Positions 33,913 to 43,950 of a stretch of 64,000 bases of DNA are shown here, piece after piece; position 1 is the first letter of the stretch, and every line of letters starts with the position of its first letter. The notes beneath the pieces were generated by a model. That model saw nothing but the letters and a program-made list of their open reading frames with translations. It was not told the origin of the DNA and ran no database searches. The stretch covers positions 141,790,355-141,854,354 of the forward strand of contig OZ018324.1 of assembly GCA_963969495.1 (NCBI GenBank), written 5' to 3'. The position numbers were made by a program, and so were the translations under genes. The DNA comes from Ceratothoa steindachneri. Taxonomy: Eukaryota; Arthropoda; Malacostraca; Isopoda; Cymothoidae.

Positions 33913-34745
33913 TGTCGTAGAATGGACTCTAGACGATATACCATATATAACTATTCGTTGAGGGAACTATTCAATAATATTTTGAGTGTGTGGTTATCTG
34001 GTTGACCGATGTTATTTATCTTCAATATGCTTAAGAAGTGGAACTGAGCTCAAGGATAATAAAAAGGCTATGATTAATAAAATAGAGTTTATTAATTAAA
34101 CTATCAACAACACACAAAACGGAAAATGTTTACATAAACGGAGAATGAAAAGGGTCGTGGGAAATATCTGACTAATCCGAGGATTAAGATTTGGGAGAGA
34201 TTTAAAAAGGTAAACAAATACAAATTGAAGGGATAGAATGGTTCGCTAAACTATTTAAAGCACAGAGTAGGGTTGACGAAAGGTTAGGTAAACAAAGGTA
34301 ATGCTCTGCTTACGTAATTTACAAGTTTTTGTGCAGAGGAAGCCGCGCGAAGGAATCTTCGGTCCGCTGGCGAGTTCCAGGCGAAGGGGGGAGGGGATTA
34401 AATGATCCTGACGTGACGTCTTGGGAATGAGAACCGTTTCTTGACGAACGGGCTTGAAGAACAATGGCAGTTCTAACGTTCTTCTCTTCTGAGCAACAGG
34501 ATGGGGGGGATGAGAACCGTCTCTTGTCTACGGGCTCAAAGAACAATGGCTATCCTATCGTTGTTCTCTTTCTAAACAACAGGGGGGTTTCCTTGTTGAC
34601 TTGGCTTCTTAAAGGCTTGCACCTTGGCACTTACGGGGAGATTGTTCTCTTCTGGACAATGACGGTGTATCTCGAGGTAGAGGGCCCTGGTGCACAAGGT
34701 AAAACCGGATCGGCGTGATGTCTCGCGAAGATAATCTGGATCAAG
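33913..34745 (-). repeat. Partial LTR, same family as 3707-4931
   Basis: Similarity to the first LTR runs from TGTCGTAG to the CGCGAAGATAATCTGGATC segment, then stops. The last ~400 bases of the LTR are missing, so a deletion runs from inside this LTR into the interior. Two and a part of the ~80-bp tandem units are present from 34431 and 34513. Confidence 0.8.
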
Positions 34746-35503
34746 CCCTCTCTTACATTAAGTTTCCTTACACATGAGCGCCCTCGCGCTCGTTTACACA
34801 GCCAATGTGTTGAACTAGACCTACTCGCAATACAATTTTACATGAAAATAACAAAACCTTAATTCGTCGATTACCCACATAAAAAAAAACAACAAAACAA
34901 GCTACTTCCTTACATTTCTGAGGTTTTTAAGAACTTAAATCCTACCGATAAATATTAACACGAACAACAAATGAAAACATGGTTTCACGCTCATTAGGTA
35001 CTGAAAACATGGTATTTCGTCTCCGTCTATAGAGCAGCTGTACTTTATCGGCTGCTTTGATGTAGCTAATCCTAAAATGGTGCTCTAATACCTGTACTTT
35101 ACCGCGCCTGAGTCGGCCGTTCGGGTCATTGAGTCTACCCCAGCATGTTACTGAATGGTAGCGGTATTTCAACCTATTTGACTTACCCAAATTATCGTAC
35201 TTGACTACCTTTAAATTGAACATTATGGCTAGAGCGGCCTGTTGCAGCGGGGCATAATTGATGAGAACTGGAGTCCCATAGCTCTACTTTAACCAGGTGC
35301 ACGGGAAGATCATGTCTGGGTTCGATCTTTGGCGATTTAGCGGAAACTCCGTGGACGTTCCGTTCGGGGAGGAGACTACTAGGGGTAGGGGATACTCATC
35401 CGCTTCTACCATTTGATTAGTCTTACACGGGTGTATCGCAATAGCACCTCTTTCCTCCTCCCTTGTCAACTCATTTGACTCACTTCTCTTAGTAGGTAGT
35501 TTA
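34746..35503 (-). other. Interior of the gypsy-related element, unassigned
   Basis: Two minus-strand frames (35223-34942, 93 codons; 35469-35284, 61 codons) are not low complexity, but no gag or pol domain was recognised. They may be the gag C-terminal region downstream of the coiled coil. Confidence 0.35.
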
Positions 35504-36270
35504 TCAGGTACACCTGCTCGTACCTCTCTCTATCTTACTTTCTACTTCTTTCCTGATAAACCCATTTGGCTGGGTTCTCCTCGTAGGTTCTTCCTTAGGT
35601 ACACATGCTGGTACCTCTTCCCTACTTTCTACTTCTTCCATCGAAACCCCATTTGGCTTGGTTTCCCTCGATGGTCCTTTCTTTGGTCCAGGCCGAGCTC
35701 CAACTTCCTCGACCTCTATCAGATTCTTGATAGTTGCTCTTTTGAGTGCGAGCAATCTTTCCTTTTCTTCTCTCTCTTCTCTTTCAGCTTGAGCAAGTTC
35801 TTTTTCCCTCTGTATTCTTCTGCCATTTATTTCTTTTTTAATCTTTATTCTCCTCTCTTTTGCCTCTTTTTCGTTCGTCATTCTTCTTTCCTCGGCTTCT
35901 TGTTCTGCTTTCGCTATTTCGTTTTCCCGTCGAGTTCTTCTTTCTTCATCTTCCAGCTTTATCTTTAGTCTTCTTTCCTTATCTTCCCTTTCTATCCTTA
36001 TTCTGAATTGCTGTGCTTCTCTTTTCAACAGTATTATTCTTTCGCTTGTTTTACCTCCTCTCAGCATTCTTCTTTCCTCTGTTTCTATTGTCCGCTGTTT
36101 TCGGGATTGTTCACTTTTTCGGTTCCTCCATACTTTCATTAATTCACATTCCCTTTTTCCCTCTCCTATTATATCCTCTGTTTCTCTATTTCACTTTATT
36201 AATTCTTGTTCTTCTTCTATATCCAAAACTCTTTCTTCTTCTTCACAATCTATTCTTAGTTCTGCCATGT
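35504..36270 (-). pseudogene. Gag with long Arg/Glu coiled coil
   Basis: A likely start MAELRIDCEEEERVLDIEEE lies at about 36,270 on the minus strand; one stop near 36,195 separates it from the long frame 36139-35504 (211 codons). That frame is dominated by RIKLEDEERRTRRENE-type heptads over ~150 residues, then a Pro/Gly/Glu-rich tail. The architecture parallels the N-terminal coiled coil of the gag at 7755-8084 but the sequence differs, so this is a related and distinct family. No pol accompanies it. Confidence 0.6.
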
Positions 36271-36651
36271 CGTAGTCATGCATTTCTGTGCCTTCAAGTT
36301 CCAGACTTTGGGCTTGTTGGTAAAATCTTTCGACCGGATCCCTTTTGTGTTGGTCCGTCAATTTTTCCTTTCTTTATTATCAGGTTATTATGCCACCACT
36401 CACCAGGTAGCGCTCAGCATAACTTACCCTTAATTTCACTACTATGCTGATTGAAATACCACTCCCGACAACAAATTTACCACTTGGCCTACCAATTACC
36501 TTTAGATTGTTACTACCCCTAACTCTACCAATTTTCCTCTCGTCAATTATTCTCTTATACCTAATATTCCTTTACGTGTTGGCTCTTTCTCAAATAGACA
36601 CTGCTGGGTTTTTTCTAATAACAACCTACAAACCTGACACTACTTTTTTTA

Positions 36652-38164
36652 TGTCGTAGAATGACCCCCATTTTTGTTCTATTCTAAGAGGGCTAAGAGT
36701 GTCTGATATATTTTTATATCTGAATATCTTAACGAACAGAGCCGTTCCAAAATACGTAAGGATATAAAAGAAACAACACTAATTCCCAAAATAAACTTAT
36801 ATTTTAACTTTAACGATTGAATACACACCATCTGAACATTTACTACAGCAATACTCTGAATATTATCATTAACAAGAACTAATTAAATTAGTTGACCCAC
36901 AAAAATTATTTGATTTCTCTACACATAACAATAATATAAGAATTAGGCTTACGGACTCATCTGGAGTTTAAAGGGCCTCAGAAATGTTATTGACTCACGA
37001 CGCGTGCCGACTTGCCAGATCTAGCTGGGCGAGGTCACACGTTTTTTTTGGCGAGGGTGGCAGCTGGGGGGTCCCCACGTTCTTATGGGGGGGAGGGTTC
37101 TTCAAGAACTTGGTTCTTAAATCAAATTAACTTGGAGTGCGGTGTGACCACCGAGTAACGAGCTCGAGGAGGAGCTTTTCTCCTTCGTTACTTATTTTCT
37201 CATGGACGAGGACTGAACTCGGGGAGGGTCTTCTTCAAAAGCGAGGATAACGGAGGGGGGTTACTCTGGCGAGAATAATTCGAACTTGGTTCCTTACCAA
37301 GTTAACTTAGGAGTTCGGTGAGGCCACCGAGTAGCGGGCTCGAGGAGGAGCCTATTCCTTCTTCTTTTCTTAATTCTTCAAGGAAGAGAAATACCCCTGG
37401 TGTTTAAGGTGCACCAGTATATGAGGATTCTCTCTGGCGAAGGTAAGTTGAACTTAACAAAGTTAACTTATCGTTTGGTTTGATAACCTGGGACTAGCTT
37501 GAGGATGAGCTTCTTCTTAGCCCCTTAAGGTAGGTAGCCCTGCCTCTCTTGCAGGGTACTTCTTGGTATGGCGAGCCAAGTACACCACCTCTCCAGTCTC
37601 CGTAGTTGGGTTTGATCCAAAGACTTTGTCACCTAGAGACTGACGTATACTACATCGATTTTCCTCAGAGTTCCTCATCTATACCTCGTCACCCCGCTGG
37701 AGTAGTGGTAAGGGGATGAGGGGCTTGAGGACGGCCCCAGGAGAGTTCTTTTCACAAACGGGTTTTTCCACGAAGTCTGACTTTGGCTCCTCGTTAGCCT
37801 TCGAGCTTGGGAGAAACACGTCTCCAATTTCTTATTTGACGTGAAACTAGATCTCACTCTCCTGGGGGAGATCTTGTGTTTTGACCTTTAGGTCTTTCAT
37901 GGCACCGAGTTGAGTGACGCTGTGGTCACGCTTTTGACTCGCCGATGCCTGGACCGGATGTCTTTGCATATAAGCCTAACTTAATCTGGCGAGATCGGTG
38001 CATGGGGCGAAACGGGGGGGGGGGAGGAACCTCCTTGGTTCAATATTGACTCAGGTGGCGACAAGGTGCCCGCTTCGACGCGAAGATGCACGTGGGTAAC
38101 AACGTGTTTCTAAACAACATGTGATAGCAGTTGAATTTTAGCGGCCTCAGACCGTTCTATCACA
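36652..38164 (-). repeat. LTR-like unit of a second gypsy subfamily
   Basis: It starts TGTCGTAGAATGACC and ends TTCTATCACA. The last part (about 37,970-38,164: CCTAACTTAATCTGGCG, GAAGATGCACGTGGGTA, AACATGTGATAG, GCGGCCTCA) matches the ends of the LTRs at 4931 and 9651; the AT-rich first third and the middle do not. It includes ~170-bp tandem units and an 11-base G run at 38014-38024. Confidence 0.65.
37100..37530. repeat. ~170-bp tandem units within the LTR-like unit
   Basis: The words AACTTGGTTC..AAGTTAACTTAGGAG, GGTG-GGCCACCGAGTAGCG and GCTCGAGGAGGAGC start near 37105 and 37283; a third, more diverged unit starts near 37450 (GAACTTAACAAAGTTAACTT..GCTTGAGGATGAGC). Confidence 0.7.
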
Positions 38165-38869
38165 CAAGCTATTGGTCTTACTCGATATAAGTTTTAAATT
38201 TATGTTTACACTGTTTGTTCTTACAAGATATATTAGACTAGAAAATGTTGTAGCAAGGATATCTTATTCACCTTGACGGTAATAATGCTAACCAATTCCG
38301 ATAACAGCCAGCTTTAAGCGATTTAAGGAGCCTATCAGATTTGAGGTGACGAAAGATTTAGGGTTTGATCCTGCTACCCATTCCTGATTTTTTATCTCAC
38401 GCTCATCTTTCTCCGTATCTTTTTCGAATCATCAAGCGTCCAAGTATAACTCAATATAGCTAAATTGTTACTTCCAGCCGCATTTACCAGAAGGCCCCTA
38501 TCCGAAAAATAGGTGATGGAGAGCTATTTTCTAAAGGACATCCCTATTGTAAGCTGATAGCACATGATTCCACTAAGCATCATGCCGTTAAGTAGACCGA
38601 ATGGGATTGGCTTATTTGAAGCCGACAAAATGAAAGACAGTTTATAGATCAGGGGCCTCGAATTCAACGAGGCATTTTTGGTCTTACATAAGCTTTAAGG
38701 TGTCTTACGAGTGTGGATGTCTTCCTTTACTATTTCCCACTTATTTATCAGGAAACTGTTTGACTATATCACCTCAAGTCGAGGTATAAAAATATTTATT
38801 CTTTTTTTTCTAAAAAGAAAATAACGTTCTATTCAATGCAGTAAGATAAGGGTAATAATACGAATTCCT
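38165..38869. other. Spacer, no gene seen
   Basis: Mixed to AT-rich sequence between the gypsy-related element and the ~135-bp repeat array. No motif recognised. Confidence 0.45.
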
Positions 38870-39299
38870 CTGAATTCAGAGAAAGTCCTGAAAGAGTAAC
38901 CTATCTGACCATAACCTATTTTCACTCTAATTGAATTTTTATGTTATTTCAATTTATACCAATTGATTCAGCATTAAACACTACATATGTGTTGTATGTT
39001 TCATTTAATTTAAAAAACTCATGAGAGCATAACCTATCTAACCTAACCTATCTTTACTATAATTTAAATTATTTTCTTGTTTTTAACTATATCCAAGGAC
39101 CTAGTGGTAAAAAATAGGTATCTAGTCGAGGTTTCAATTAGTATGCAGAAAGCTTTGAAAGTATAACCCATCCGACCATAACCTACTTTCATTAAGATTT
39201 AACTTATTTATAACTAAACCACTAGATTCAGTGTCTAAAATAACATATGTAGGGTAAGTTTCATTCAATTCGGAGAAAGTCATAGAAGCATAACCTATT
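38870..39299 (-). repeat. ~135-bp tandem repeat array, right part, inverted
   Basis: About three diverged units read in reverse complement match 13200-13701: GAGAAAGTCATAGAAGCATAACCTAT, ACATATGTAGGGTAAGTTT and CCA-TAGATTCAG-T. Spacing is again ~135. The array begins at the edge of the BEL LTR with AATAGGTTATGC (minus strand), the same unit position at which the left array is cut. Confidence 0.85.
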
Positions 39300-39966
39300 T
39301 GAAATTTGCACCTCCAGGCTCTCACTCAACCCCAAACTTTACCTCTCAGGTAGGACCAGCTGAAACGTCAGCCTTTATAAAAATTATTTGAAGAGACCAG
39401 GCCTACAAACTCCAGTTTATAATATAAAAATCAGAAATCTTAGTTTTAGGCCTACCTCAACATAAGTCTCAAACGCAATAAAAGGGAATGGTATCGAGTT
39501 AAGCCTACTTACTTTTTACGACTCCTTGATGTCCTCGTTACTATTCGAGGTGTTAGATCCGGGCCTCAAGTTTAGTTTTATTTTTAGTCAATATGTTTTT
39601 GACGGTAATGATATTCCTAATTTCCACATGAAACTTTTTATCAGTGTTTTGAAATCGTGGAAAGTTGTTGTGTTTGGTTTTGACAGTCGTAGTTGGCGTC
39701 GACATCAGTAATAACGACGGCAGATTTTTCTCTTTCCCAAGAAATCTTTCTTAGGACGTCACTAACATTGTCGACATTCATTTGTTTTGGGGCAAATCGC
39801 CTTTGCCCCTGACCAAGCGGAAGCAGCGGGCCTATTTACTGTCAAACAACCCCTCCATTGCATAAATTAGGACATCCATTAATTTATTAAAAGAATCTTA
39901 AAAGAAATTTAATTTAATATTAAGAATTAGTTATTCAGGGTTGCATATACCTTTAGAGATGTTCCA
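39300..39966 (-). repeat. BEL/Pao 3' LTR
   Basis: About 667 bases; on the minus strand it starts TGGAACATCTC and ends CAAATTTCA. It aligns along its length with 13702-14379. The outer flank is the ~135-bp repeat. Confidence 0.8.
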
Positions 39967-40249
39967 TAGCTTGGGGCCAGCGAGGAAAAGAAAATTAAGT
40001 ATAGAATTTTTTTTATACCTTAATAGTTTATTAGCAGAAATTTATTTTTATTTCTTTATAGAAGAAATGTAGCATTTAATAAAATAATTCATAGAATAAA
40101 AATTTGGGTGCAGCTATTTACAAAACACTAAAAGTCATTTTTCTTTCAAAAGATCTCTAGATTTAAGATCAGTAATTCTTTGAAGTCTTTTAGATTCTTT
40201 TGGACTTTGTGTCTGTGGTTTCTGATTAAAATATTCTTTATAGAGTCAG

Positions 40250-41550
40250 AGTCAGTATAGTGACCTGATTCTAAGGGTCAGAGGAGAAAAATGTCTCTAG
40301 TAGTTTTACCAGACATGGTATTTAATTTCACTACTCTTACCACACCCTCTGAACCTTTTTTCATTTCTTTACCCTACAAAGGTTCCAAAATTTTCTCGGA
40401 ATCTCCCTGCGGGAAGAAGTACATCTTTTAATTTAAGTGAGTTTTCCCATTTCTGGTTTGAGGTCTTTTTCTGCCCCTCTATCAGTCCAGTAAGGTATTC
40501 TTGTTCCCATTTCGCTACAAAATCCTTTTTGTCTTCACTTACAATTTGTAATTTTGGTCTTAAATTATTGTGGACAGGAGTTCAATAAGGATCATGATCA
40601 GAACCAGAACTAGGACAGAATTCGGAAAGGAGATTAGTAGTTTCACCCTTAATTAAGGAGATTATTGGGTGTCTTTGGTTTAGGGTCTTCCAACAATGTA
40701 CCTATATAGGGTAGTGAACGATTATTAAATACGTTTCCAATCTCTGCAACAAGAGTGAATAGTTCAAAGAGAGTTATTTATTCTTTACCACTAGATATTT
40801 TAAGACAATTTTGGTATGTTTGTATGTTTCTCTTTCCCTTAGAACCATACTAGGGATATTAAATGGGAATATTTTTTCAGTTTATTATTTTGATTGTGAA
40901 TGTAAAATTTGTGGTTCAATTAGTTTTTAAAAAAATTCTCTCCAGCTTTAAAATAGGGAGAAATGTCAGTCCATACTATACTTCGAGTGGAATGTTTGGC
41001 AAAAAATCTTCTAAAGTAAGCTATAAAGGAGTCAGCTGTTAAAGCCTCCACCTGATCAAGACATATAGCTCTTGTAGAGGCACAAGTAAACAGAACGATA
41101 TACACTCTTTGCTTTGTTTGACCACGTTCGACTGTAAGTGCCTCAGTATAATCAATGCCCGTTGTATCAAAAGGCCTAGTGAGTGTCACTCTTTCCTTGC
41201 CTATAATTGATTTTACTGCGATTTTGCCTTTGGTAATCTAAAAGTCTTTTCTAAGTGTTGTTAAAGTTTGAGGAAAACCAATGTGATAAGTTTCCTGGTC
41301 TGTCTTTAGGATAATTAAATGAATGAGGTGATTATGTCTAGGTCAGAGAATAGGAATTTTATTGTCATAGGATAGTTTCGACTTTTTTAGCCTGCTTTTA
41401 CAGCCAATAAAATTTTCTTTGTCAATGAAAAGGTTAAGATCAAGAATTATAGGTTGTATTGCTTAACCTACTTTAGAGTTATTCAAATATTCATATTCCC
41501 TTTTGTAGTCTGTTTCTTATACATATTGGAGCTAATATTTGTAGGACTTA
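40250..41550 (-). pseudogene. BEL/Pao integrase
   Basis: Blocks on the minus strand: KSRLKKSKLSYDNKIPIL and HNHLIHLIILKTDQETYHIGF (the two His of the HHCC finger) near 41,260-41,410; then KGKIAVKSIIGKERVTLTRPFDTTGIDYTEALT, which lacks the second Cys pair seen in BEL elements. Frame 41189-40920 gives the core VYIVLFTCASTRAICLDQVEALTADSFIAYFRRFFAKH and IVWTDISPYF, where the second catalytic Asp is kept as TD. The rest is broken; the C-terminal EGVVRVVKLNT-SGKTTR segment is at ~40,310-40,350. Confidence 0.85.
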
Positions 41551-41759
41551 TCAAAAAACTAATTCTGACAGAGATTAGCCTAACTGCATTTGTTAATGAA
41601 TGAGAAACAGAAAGTAGTAACTCTTACCATCTTTGAGTAGTCTGAATATGCATTATGATAAAAAAATATGCTCATTTTTAGATTAATTACCGCTGGTAGA
41701 GTAGTGTTGGCAGAAATTTTGAAGCTGGCAGCAGGCCATTCACTTTCGTGAGGAAGCCA

Positions 41760-42281
41760 TTAAGGTCCATCAAACCAGGCTTTGTTTGTTTTGAGTAGTT
41801 TGTGTGATAACCCCCTTGTTAGGAAATCTGCAGGGTTCTCATTAGTTAAGACATAGCTGTTGTGTATGTGCAATTCTTTGTTTAGATCAACAATTTCCTT
41901 TACTCTGTTCTTGAAAAATGTACTTTTACAATGCAGAATTGTCTGTGTGTGAATCCATGAAAGAACAATTTGACTGTCTAACCACAGATAGGTATCTGTT
42001 ATGGTAAGGTCTTTGTAAGTGTTCAAAAGAAATTTCGACGTCTTTACACTAATAGAGGCTGCAAGCAACTCAAGCTGAGGAACTGTGCTCTTGGGAGACA
42101 GCGGACTGCCTTTTCCCTTAGTATACACCAAATGACTTTCCCCTTCACCCACGAGGTAGGCACAACATCCGTAAACTTGGGTGCTTGCATCTGAAAATAG
42201 ATGAAGAATGTAAGAAGCCTGTCTGTAGCCACAACAACGTGGAACTGTTACAGTTCGGATTTTGTTTAGGTCTTTAACCAA
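41760..42281 (-). pseudogene. BEL/Pao RNase H
   Basis: A 173-codon open frame reads IRTVTVPRCCGYRQASYILHLFSDASTQVYGCCAYLVG with the first catalytic Asp in FSDAS, then SPKSTVPQLELLAASISVKTSKFLL with the catalytic Glu in QLELLAA, then YLWLDSQIVLSWI with the third Asp, and NENPADFLTRGLS near the end. It is the best-preserved domain of the element and its active-site residues appear intact. It would degrade RNA in RNA-DNA hybrids during reverse transcription. Confidence 0.93.
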
Positions 42282-42289
42282 AGTCCTCT

Positions 42290-42880
42290 AAGACTTCCAA
42301 TCTTCATTTAGAACAGGCTTATTCCAATCACCCTTTTGTTTCCGCAGATCTTGTCAAATGACCTTAGATCTGATTGTGCAAAAACTAAGTCAAGTGATAT
42401 TTGATTGTCAAAGCAAGTATACTGGGAGAAATATTTGACCCAAATATGATAACTCTGAATTTCAAAACTCTAAATCCTATATTCATGTCATAAGGTTCAT
42501 TGAACCAAAGCAATCTTAATTATTCCTTGTCATATTTATTTTTTAATTGCATTTGAAGGAAGGCTTTCTTGATGTCACTCTGGACAGCATGATTATTTAA
42601 CCGGAACCTTAGGAAAATCTTGACACGGTCAGATACTAAGTTAGGTCCCTCTATAATGTAATCATTTAGACTGACAGAGTTTTGGAATTCAAACTAAATT
42701 GTAAACTATTCAAAGTTTAGTTGTAGCAGAACCTTTCTTATATACACCCCTGTGTGTTAGATAGTGACAATTATGTTTCATAAATGGTTCACAAATTAAC
42801 CATCAATAAATCTCTTGCAAAATGTCACTGTATTGTTGAATAAGTTTTTATATTTTGAGTCTGTAAATGTTTTCGTAGAG
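42290..42880 (-). pseudogene. BEL/Pao reverse transcriptase, palm partly deleted
   Basis: From ~42,870 down: QQYSDILQE, CHYLTHRGVYKKGSATTKL-IVY, then SVSLNDYIIEGPNLVSDRVKIFLRFRLNNHAVQSDIKKAFLQMQL (about 42,680-42,545) with the first catalytic Asp in SDIKKAFLQ. RLLWFNEPYDMN follows, and a short remnant FRVLKFRVIIFG. The YVDD segment is missing; WNKPVLNEDWKS leads straight into the RNase H frame. A deletion in the palm therefore inactivates it. Confidence 0.85.
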
Positions 42881-43313
42881 ATGAACTTTAGCAACTTTTA
42901 AGTTGCCCTGAATGATATGACAAAACATGGCAAAACACAAAATAACGTTGATCAAGATATGTATAGTGTTATTAAATAGTTTAACCATGAGTTAATTTTC
43001 AGTTGTATCTTTTTTATCTCTAATACCTACTGACTCTAGTATCCAAATCTGATGAAGCCCTTCTTTAAATTTGTCTCTGTATCTATGTTTAAGAACTCAG
43101 AAGTTACTACAGAATTCCTGTCATTAGAAGAAAAGTAGGTATCTTGTGTGATAGAATTGAAACATATCACTTTAGACTGGTTTGTTACAACATTGTTTAC
43201 TTGTTGATTGTTATCAATATTGTTTTATTTGTTGTCAAGTTTGAAATTTGTGAGGGCACCCGAAGGTTCAATGCCCAAAGCATAGCATCGTCAATTTTGA
43301 CAATACCTACCAT
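42881..43313 (-). pseudogene. BEL/Pao protease tail and RT leader
   Basis: The minus strand reads VNNVVTNQSKVICFNSITQDTYF near 43,170 and LKKGFIRFGY-S-GIRDKKDTTEN near 43,000-43,065, corresponding to the segment between protease and RT (family pattern: L-RFW-LE-IGI-D). It reaches a MVGIVKIDDAM stretch close to 43,313, where BEL similarity ends. The protease core at 16120-16649 stops where this part begins. Confidence 0.62.
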
Positions 43314-43320
43314 GATGTAG
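43311..43320. other. Inferred right inversion breakpoint
   Basis: BEL sequence (minus strand) and LINE sequence (plus strand) meet within these bases. The trinucleotide CAT/ATG occurs on both sides of the inferred BEL join (16647-16649 and 43311-43313), which could be microhomology. Confidence 0.6.
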
Positions 43321-43950
43321 TATTACATGCTTATATGGCTTTATACAGCTAAGTCTAATCTTTAATTATTACATAGAGCTATAAATTTAATTCGTTTCAT
43401 TGTACCAGAATAAACAATTGATTTTGAGAAATGTAGAAAATTTAGTGGTTCGTCTCTATTGTAAAAAATTTTTTAATAATGTTAAACATCCCTTGTACTT
43501 GAGACTAACAGCTCCTTTTATCTACAAAAGAGCGACTAGGAGTGCTTAGCTCTGAATATCCATTCATTTTCCGATATTAACTTCAGAATTAATCTGTTTT
43601 CCATATTATACTAAACTATGAAATGATCTTCTAAATAAAATTGTCCATTGTGCTGACCTGAATGCTTTTAAATCTGCTGTTAATGCTTTCTTTTATAATT
43701 TAATTTATATGCTTCTCTGAGAGATTAACCTCAGACAGGAAGAGACATTTGTATTTATATTTTAGTTTGATTTTAGATACTTGTTTTTATTAAATATTAG
43801 TGAATTCATGTGTCTTTGTCTATACTATTCATTCCTTATGCTATTAATCCTCCTCTTCAATGCCTTTTGTTGTTTTGTGGGGTTGCCAGGTGTGATCTTA
43901 ACCCTTTTAGGGAGCCTAAGTGTTTTCTATAATAATAATAATTTTTGTCT
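43318..43950 (+). pseudogene. Jockey-like LINE, 3' end with (TAA)n tail
   Basis: Plus-strand frames give YYMLIWLYTAKSNL, LLHRAINLIRFIVPE, FSGSSLLYK-FFNNVKHPLYLRLTAPFIYKRATRSA and finally YTKLWNDLLNKIVHCADLNAFKSAVNAFF. These are the post-RT blocks of a Jockey-type ORF2 (family: YCS-VW-SAA--HL-LLDR.., LYK---NP-HPL, LWN-L---V--A--L--FK). Its first block is the direct continuation of the thumb that ends at 16650. The element ends in TAATAATAATAAT at 43930-43943, a usual tail for this group. Confidence 0.82.

Larger units (their letters stand above)
33913..38164 (-). mobile_element. Gypsy-related element with unlike LTR ends
   Basis: The left end repeats the LTR of the 3707-9651 element (TGTCGTAGAATGG onward) to about 34745. 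A separate LTR-like unit spans 36652-38164, with the same first 12 bases (TGTCGTAGAATG) and the same last ~120 bases, but with a different middle. The interior holds only a coiled-coil gag on the minus strand. Flanks TAAGC (33908-33912) and CAAGC (38165-38169) agree at 4 of 5 positions and may be a decayed target duplication. Confidence 0.68.
39300..43313 (-). mobile_element. BEL/Pao retrotransposon, 3' half
   Basis: Minus-strand order from the right: protease tail and linker (~43,313-42,880), RT (~42,880-42,330), RNase H (42281-41760), integrase (~41,550-40,270) and 3' LTR (39966-39300). No gag precedes it; plus-strand LINE sequence starts at ~43,318. The two gene sets, LTR-gag-protease at 13702-16649 and protease tail-RT-RNase H-integrase-LTR here, are complementary without overlap. 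Confidence 0.85.
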
